In this document: positions 59,948-64,000 of the stretch, one piece after another | Position numbering within the stretch: the stretch's first letter is position 1 | Layout of the letters: each line of letters starts with the position of its first letter | NCBI RefSeq assembly: GCF_030124175.1 | Contig: NZ_JASKMT010000013.1 | Span: forward strand, 1 to 64,000 | DNA length: 64,000 bases | From: Streptomyces sp. 549 | Lineage (GTDB): Bacteria > Actinomycetota > Actinomycetes > Streptomycetales > Streptomycetaceae | Reading direction: 5' to 3' | Notes under the pieces: generated by a model | Told to the model about the DNA's origin: nothing | The model's input: the letters and a program-made list of their open reading frames with translations, nothing else | Databases searched by the model: none | Translations under genes and position numbers: made by a program

Positions 59948-60808
59948 GTGCGTCCGCCGCTGCCGTCGCCCGTCCCGGCCGCACTCGCCGCCCCACTTGC
60001 CGTCCTGCTGCTGCTCTCCCTGCTCGCCGCCTGCACGGGCGGCGCAGGCGGCGAGCAGGGTGCGGACGGGAAGGACGGCACGGCGCCGTCCGGCGGGACG
60101 ACGCACGCGGCGCGTTGGCAGCCCGAGCCGGGCACGGACTGGCACTGGCAGCTGACCGGCACCCTCGACATGGACGTCGACGTGCCCGTGTACGACATCG
60201 ACGGCTTCCGCCACGACGCCTCGGTGGTCCGCCGGCTGCACGCACGCGGCGTCAAGGTCATCTGCTACGTCAACGTCGGCGCCTGGGAGGACTGGCGGCC
60301 CGACGCCGCCCGCTTCCCCGAGCGGGTGCGCGGCCGGGGCAACGGCTGGGAGGGGGAGCGCTGGCTCGACATCCGGGCCCTGGACACGCTCCGCCCGCTG
60401 ATCGCCTCCCGGTTCGACATGTGCCGTGACAAGGGCTTCGACGCGGTGGAACCCGACCTGCAGGACGGTTACCGCAACCGCACGGGCTTCCCGCTCACCG
60501 CCGGGCACCAGCTGGCCTTCAACCGCATGGTCGCCTCGCTGGCCCACGAACGCGGCCTGTCGGTGGGATTGAAGAACGACCTGGACCAGATCCCCGAGCT
60601 GGTCGGCGACTTCGACTTCGCCGTCAACGAGGAGTGCGCCGCCTACGGCGAGTGCGAGCGGCTGACCCCGTTCGTCAGAGCCGGCAAGGCCGTGCTGCAC
60701 GTCGAGTACGCGCTGCCGGCGGCCGAGTTCTGCGACCGGTCACGCGAGCTGGGGCTCAGCTCGATGGCCAAGCGCCTGCACCTGGACGCCTGGCGCGACG
60801 CCTGCTGA
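59948..60808 (+). CDS. GH114-like (endo-alpha-1,4-polygalactosaminidase-type) lipoprotein
   Basis: 286 aa from GTG at 59948, ribosome site GAGGAG. Signal peptide with lipobox LLAAC (Cys near residue 29), so a lipid-anchored extracytoplasmic protein. The TIM-barrel domain reads WHWQLTGTLDMDVDVPVYDID, VICYVNVGAWEDWRPDAARFPE, LDIRALDTLRPLIASRFDMCRDKGFDAVEPDLQDGY (catalytic acid region) and LSVGLKNDLDQIPELVGDFDFAVNEECAAYGEC, the DUF297/GH114 pattern. Possible substrate is a galactosamine-containing polysaccharide. Confidence 0.9.
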   Translation: MRPPLPSPVPAALAAPLAVLLLLSLLAACTGGAGGEQGADGKDGTAPSGGTTHAARWQPEPGTDWHWQLTGTLDMDVDVPVYDIDGFRHDASVVRRLHARGVKVICYVNVGAWEDWRPDAARFPERVRGRGNGWEGERWLDIRALDTLRPLIASRFDMCRDKGFDAVEPDLQDGYRNRTGFPLTAGHQLAFNRMVASLAHERGLSVGLKNDLDQIPELVGDFDFAVNEECAAYGECERLTPFVRAGKAVLHVEYALPAAEFCDRSRELGLSSMAKRLHLDAWRDAC

Positions 60809-60948
60809 CCGGGCGGGACCCGCCTGCCCGCGCCGAAACAAGCGGCGGGGGTCCCCCGTTCGGCCGTCCCCGGTGGTCGGCCGGGGCGGACGGCTGTCGT
60901 ATGGCTGGTGGGCGCGTACTTGTCTCCCGCGCGTCCAGGGAGTGCATC

Positions 60949-61650
60949 ATGCGCATACCGATCCTCGTCTCCCGGCTGGCAGCGGCCGGAGCGCTGTCCG
61001 CCGTCGCGGTGGTGGGCGCTGCCTGTCCGGCGACGGCCGGCCCGTCCGACGACGTCAACGTGCAGCCCGACCCGGTGGCGCCGGGCAGCGGCTTCTCCGT
61101 CTACGGCACACAGTGCGCCGGCGACAACGGCATGGCCCGGTTCAAGGCGCCCGAAGGGGGCGCCGAACTGCCGGACATCGACCTCGGCATGCTGAGCAAC
61201 GCGCTCGGCGGCACCGGCACCGTGCCGGCCGGCGCCCCGCCCGGTTCGTACCGGGTGACCGTCCTGTGCGACGGCGAGACGTACTTCGGCACGCTGAAGG
61301 TGGCGGACACGAGCAGCACCGCCGCTCCGACCGACGACCCCACCGCCTCGAAGCCGACCACCCCGACCGCACCTCCGACCACACCCACCGAGCCGCCGGC
61401 CGAGCCGTCCGCGGACCCGGGCAAGCAGCACTCCACGGCCCCGGCCGAGGAGCACAGCCCGGCCCCGGTGGCGCCGCCCGCCGAACCGCCGGCGAACACG
61501 GAGCACACCGCGGTGCCCAAGGGCGGTGTGGAGACCGGCGTCGGCGGCAGCAACCAGTCGGCGAACACGGCCGCGTGGACCGCGGGCGGCGCGCTTGCCG
61601 TCGCCCTCGTCGGCGGCGCCCTGTGGTACCGCCGCCGCGGCCAGGTCTGA
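60949..61650 (+). CDS. Secreted C-terminally membrane-anchored protein
   Basis: 233 aa from ATG at 60949, with GGGAG upstream. Signal peptide residues 1-29 (LVSRLAAAGALSAVAVVGAACPATAG). An immunoglobulin-like domain (VNVQPDPVAPGSGFSVYGTQC ... PPGSYRVTVLCDGETYFGTLKV) with one disulfide is followed by a Thr/Pro stalk and a C-terminal signal VPKGGVETGVGG, hydrophobic helix and RRRGQV. No LPxTG/LAxTG is present, so anchoring is probably by the membrane helix. Function unknown. Confidence 0.85.
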   Translation: MRIPILVSRLAAAGALSAVAVVGAACPATAGPSDDVNVQPDPVAPGSGFSVYGTQCAGDNGMARFKAPEGGAELPDIDLGMLSNALGGTGTVPAGAPPGSYRVTVLCDGETYFGTLKVADTSSTAAPTDDPTASKPTTPTAPPTTPTEPPAEPSADPGKQHSTAPAEEHSPAPVAPPAEPPANTEHTAVPKGGVETGVGGSNQSANTAAWTAGGALAVALVGGALWYRRRGQV

Positions 61651-61718
61651 CCCCCGGTCCGACGGGTCCAGCCCAACGGCCCCCGGCCCGACGGGTCCAG
61701 CCCAACGGCCCCCGGTCG
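61651..61718. repeat. 29-bp tandem repeat downstream of the anchored protein
   Basis: Two near-identical 29-bp units (61651-61679, 61680-61708; first bases CCCCCGG, last CCCAACGG) and the start of a third follow the stop codon directly. No gene is present between here and 61921. Confidence 0.8.
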
Positions 61719-61921
61719 TTCGGCCGCAGTGGTCCACCGGCTGCCCGCCGCCCCCGCGACGCGTCCCACCGTCGCGGGGGCGGCGTCGCCGCCGCCCCCG
61801 GCCGCCGCAGGAGCAGCCGCAGGAACCGCCTCTGACGGCAGGCCTGTCGGGCCGACGGCACGCCCGTCGGGTGGCAGGGGGCGCACGTGCAAGAGCGCTT
61901 CAGCGCACGGCGGGGAGAACG

Positions 61922-62437
61922 TCAGACCGCTTTCAGCAGGGCGTCCTCACGCCACTTGAGGATCTTGTCGAAGCTGACGCAGGCGCCGCTGCCGGGCTGG
62001 CTGCGGAACCGCACATGGTCGGCGAGGGCCCGGATCAGGAACAGGCCGCGTCCGCTCTCCTGTTCACCGACCGCTTCACCGGCGAGGGCTCCGCCGGTCC
62101 CTGCGAGGCCCGTCTCGGACGCGCCGGACGCAGTCCGGGCGCGGCTGCCGGCGACGGCGGGAACGGGGCTCTCCACGGGGAACCCCGGTCCGTGGTCGGT
62201 GACTTCGATGCGGCACATGTCGCCGTTGAGGTACGCGGTCACCCGGTAGTCCTCGTCGTGCTCGGCGCCGCCGCCGTGTTCCACCGCGTTGGCGCAGGCC
62301 TCCGACAGGGCGACGGACAACTCGTACGCGATGTCGGACTCGACCCCGGCCGTCTCCATCGTGCCGAGCAGCAGGCGACGGGCGAGCGGGACGCTCGCAG
62401 CGTCACGCCGCAGTTGCAGAGTCCACCAGATGCTCAT
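61922..62437 (-). CDS. RsbW-like HATPase_c anti-sigma-type ATP-binding protein
   Basis: 171 aa from ATG at 62437, with AGGAGG seven bases upstream. GHKL motifs: N-box YELSVALSEACANAVEHGGG, G1 EVTDHGPGFPV, G2 SGRGLFLIRALADHV. Between G1 and G2 is a 40-residue Ala/Gly/Ser-rich insert. It should bind ATP and may phosphorylate a STAS antagonist or bind a sigma factor. Upstream are two direct TCGACATACCGA boxes. Confidence 0.92.
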   Translation of the reverse strand: MSIWWTLQLRRDAASVPLARRLLLGTMETAGVESDIAYELSVALSEACANAVEHGGGAEHDEDYRVTAYLNGDMCRIEVTDHGPGFPVESPVPAVAGSRARTASGASETGLAGTGGALAGEAVGEQESGRGLFLIRALADHVRFRSQPGSGACVSFDKILKWREDALLKAV

Positions 62438-62458
62438 ACTCCAGCCTCCTGGCTGCGG

Positions 62459-62485
62459 TCGACATACCGAGGCTCGACATACCGA
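62459..62485. promoter_or_regulatory. Direct repeats TCGACATACCGA upstream of RsbW-like gene
   Basis: Two exact 12-bp copies (62459-62470, 62474-62485), 15 bp apart start to start, lie 22-48 bp upstream of the leftward start, followed by the palindrome ATACGTAT. Helically phased direct repeats suggest a regulator such as a MerR/BldC-type protein binding side by side. Confidence 0.55.
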
Positions 62486-62767
62486 TACGTATTGCCCCTC
62501 ACAGCGGACAGTAAGCATGAAGTTGACGTGACGCCCCTCATTCGGCTCATCCGGCGCCCCCCGGCGGAACTCCCGGAAAGGGGGCGGTGTACCGCCGCCG
62601 GGGCGTCCGCACCACCCCGTCCCGCGCCCCCGAGTCCGCTGGGGACCCGGCATCGACCGTCACCGACAGTGACCGGACAGGGGCGGTGGCCGTCGGCGTT
62701 GCCGGTACGTGTGGGCGCTTCCTCCCGGGACCTCCCCGCGTGCGCGTCCGGAGGGTGGTGAGATGAT

Positions 62768-63589
62768 GTGGCCGCCATGACTGCCCCCGTCGCGCGTGCC
62801 GGCGCCGACCTGCGAATGCTGAGGGCCGCGGTGTTCACCGCGGTCTGCGTCGCGCTGTCCGCGGCCGGGCACGTGCTTGCGGCGGGCGCGACGGTGCCGT
62901 GGTGGTCGGTGGCCGCAGCCGTCGCGGTGGTCTTCGCCGTCGCCGCGCCGCTCGCCGGACGGGAGCGCACGCTCCCGGGCATCGCCGCCGCTCTCGCGGC
63001 CGGGCAGACGGCCCTGCACTTCCTCTTCGCCACCGCCCAGACCGGCCCCGCCCCGGCCCCCGCGGAGGACCGCGGCGGCCTGCTGGCCCTCGCCCGCAGC
63101 CTCGTCTGCAACGACCGGGCCGCCACCATGACCGAGGCGGAAGCGCACCGCGTGGTGACGGACGCCGGACTCAGCGGTTCCGTCGTCCACGGCGGCCACA
63201 CCCTTCCGGCGGGTGACGGGACGTCCGCCGCCGCCTGTCTGGAGGCCGTGGTCCGCACGGCGCTGGCCATGGCGTCCGGCCCGATGCTGCTCGGCCACGT
63301 GCTCGCCGCCCTCGGCGCGGGCTGGCTGCTGCGACGCGGCGAGGCCGCGCTGTGGCGGCTGGTCCGGCTGTCCGCCGCGGCCTGCGGCGAACTCCTGCCG
63401 GCGGCGCTGCGCACGGCCCTGGCCTTGGCGTGCGCGCTGCACCGCGGCACGTCCGCCGCCGACCTGCCGACCGTGCGCGGCGGCGTCGGCACCGACCGCG
63501 TCGCCCTGCCGACGACGGGCGCCCCGCCGTCCAGCGTCAGCCGGCGCGGCCCGCCGGCGGCGCCCGGCTCGTTCGTGTTGACGGCCTGA
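62768..63589 (+). CDS. Integral membrane protein upstream of ycnI-like gene
   Basis: 273 aa from GTG at 62768; ATG at 62777 is also possible. Four to five hydrophobic helices: about residues 15-37, 42-60, 70-88 (IAAALAAGQTALHFLF) and 155-195 (ALAMASGPMLLGHVLAALGAGWLLRRGEAALW), with a soluble loop between. The arrangement is the small membrane protein that commonly precedes ycnI-type genes in actinobacteria, possibly linked to copper handling. Basic Ser/Pro-rich C-terminus. Confidence 0.82.
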   Translation: MAAMTAPVARAGADLRMLRAAVFTAVCVALSAAGHVLAAGATVPWWSVAAAVAVVFAVAAPLAGRERTLPGIAAALAAGQTALHFLFATAQTGPAPAPAEDRGGLLALARSLVCNDRAATMTEAEAHRVVTDAGLSGSVVHGGHTLPAGDGTSAAACLEAVVRTALAMASGPMLLGHVLAALGAGWLLRRGEAALWRLVRLSAAACGELLPAALRTALALACALHRGTSAADLPTVRGGVGTDRVALPTTGAPPSSVSRRGPPAAPGSFVLTA

Positions 63590-63685
63590 CGCACGCCACC
63601 CGGGGTTTCCACCTGAACAGGGGGCGGGCGACGCGCCGTACTCCCCCCTGTCCGGTACCTGCTGTCCGTGGAGTGTCGTCTCACA

Positions 63686-64000
63686 TGACCCCGTCAATGC
63701 CCTCCTCCCGTCCCGTCCGCCGCGCCGCCGCCACCACCGCCCTGGCCGCCGCCTCGGTGCTCGCCCTGAGCGGCCCCGCCTTCGCCCACGTCACCGTCGA
63801 CCCGAGCGAGGCGCCCGGCGGCGGCTACGCCACGCTCAACTTCAAGGTGCCCAACGAGCGGGACGACGCCTCCACGACCAAGCTGGAGATCACGCTCCCC
63901 ACCGACCACCCGCTGGCCACGGCGATGCCGGAACCGGTGCCGGGCTGGGACGTCAAGGTGGAGAGCGGCAAGCTGGAGAAGCCGCTGGAGGTGCACGGCG
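63686..64000 (+). CDS. YcnI-family (DUF1775) secreted copper-associated protein, N-terminal part
   Basis: 105 codons visible from ATG at 63686; cut by the right edge. Signal peptide residues 1-33 (RAAATTALAAASVLALSGPAFA-HV). The mature start HVTVDPSEAPGGGYATLNFKVPNE gives the N-terminal His that in YcnI (DUF1775) forms a copper-binding histidine brace. KLEITLPTDHPLATAMPEPVPGWDVKVE continues the family pattern. Usually followed by Sco1/YcnJ-type genes, which would lie outside the window. Confidence 0.92.

Overview
The window is high-GC DNA with Streptomyces-type gene content: SigB-type sporulation sigma factors, subtilisin-inhibitor-like secreted proteins, a streptogrisin-like protease, an actinomycete integrative element, many GTG starts with GGAGG-type ribosome sites, and tRNAs without encoded CCA. 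From memory, the chromosomal gene order resembles the S. coelicolor stretch that runs downward from sigF; I could not check this.

Region 1 (1-10636) is the right-hand part of an actinomycete integrative and conjugative element (AICE). A tightly coupled leftward operon encodes a DUF6284-like protein, a GGDEF diguanylate cyclase, two small proteins, an SpdB2/DUF2637-like membrane protein and an RRQRL zinc protein. After a strong hairpin come the FtsK-like DNA translocase TraB, a cluster of palindromes that looks like the clt transfer locus, three small Spd-type proteins and a cytosine-C5 DNA methyltransferase cut by the left edge. Rightward, a GntR/HutC repressor overlaps a family-2 glycosyltransferase. 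A low-GC cargo gene for an unknown two-TM protein fills the end. The element stops at the 3' half of a tRNA-Ser(CGA) gene (attR). The integrase, replication genes and restored tRNA must lie left of the window.

Region 2 (10637-34500) is chromosome: a small membrane peptide, sigN/sigF-like sigma factors, two DHA2 drug exporters (one with a TetR regulator), a four-gene operon joining a two-component system to two polyprenyl-type glycosyltransferases, an amidohydrolase, two SSI-family proteins, a frameshifted HTH gene, a LysR regulator, a streptogrisin-like protease, a VanZ-like protein with a striking operator, and tRNAs fMet, Arg(ACG) and Ser(GCT).

Region 3 (34500-48300) holds a giant degenerate PAS/histidine-kinase-like/receiver protein, an acyl-CoA ligase, a SigE-family ECF factor, a small secreted protein, a primase-polymerase-like protein, a VOC protein, an alpha/beta-hydrolase-fold protein without its nucleophile, a less GC-rich patch with a zinc-knuckle peptide, a YdcF-like protein and tRNA-Ser(TGA).

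Region 4 (48300-64000) carries a STAS protein, an HtrA-type protease, a glycerophosphodiesterase, two RsbW-like ATPases, a SpoIIE-type phosphatase-like protein lacking a metal-binding Asp, a SEC-C protein, aminopeptidase P, a GH114-like lipoprotein, a wall/membrane-anchored protein and the start of a YcnI-family gene. With the two SigB-type sigma factors, the window is rich in partner-switching parts. The most interesting leads are the conjugation-coupled diguanylate cyclase, the orphan cargo protein at attR, the putative clt palindromes, and several proteins that keep their fold motifs but have lost catalytic residues.
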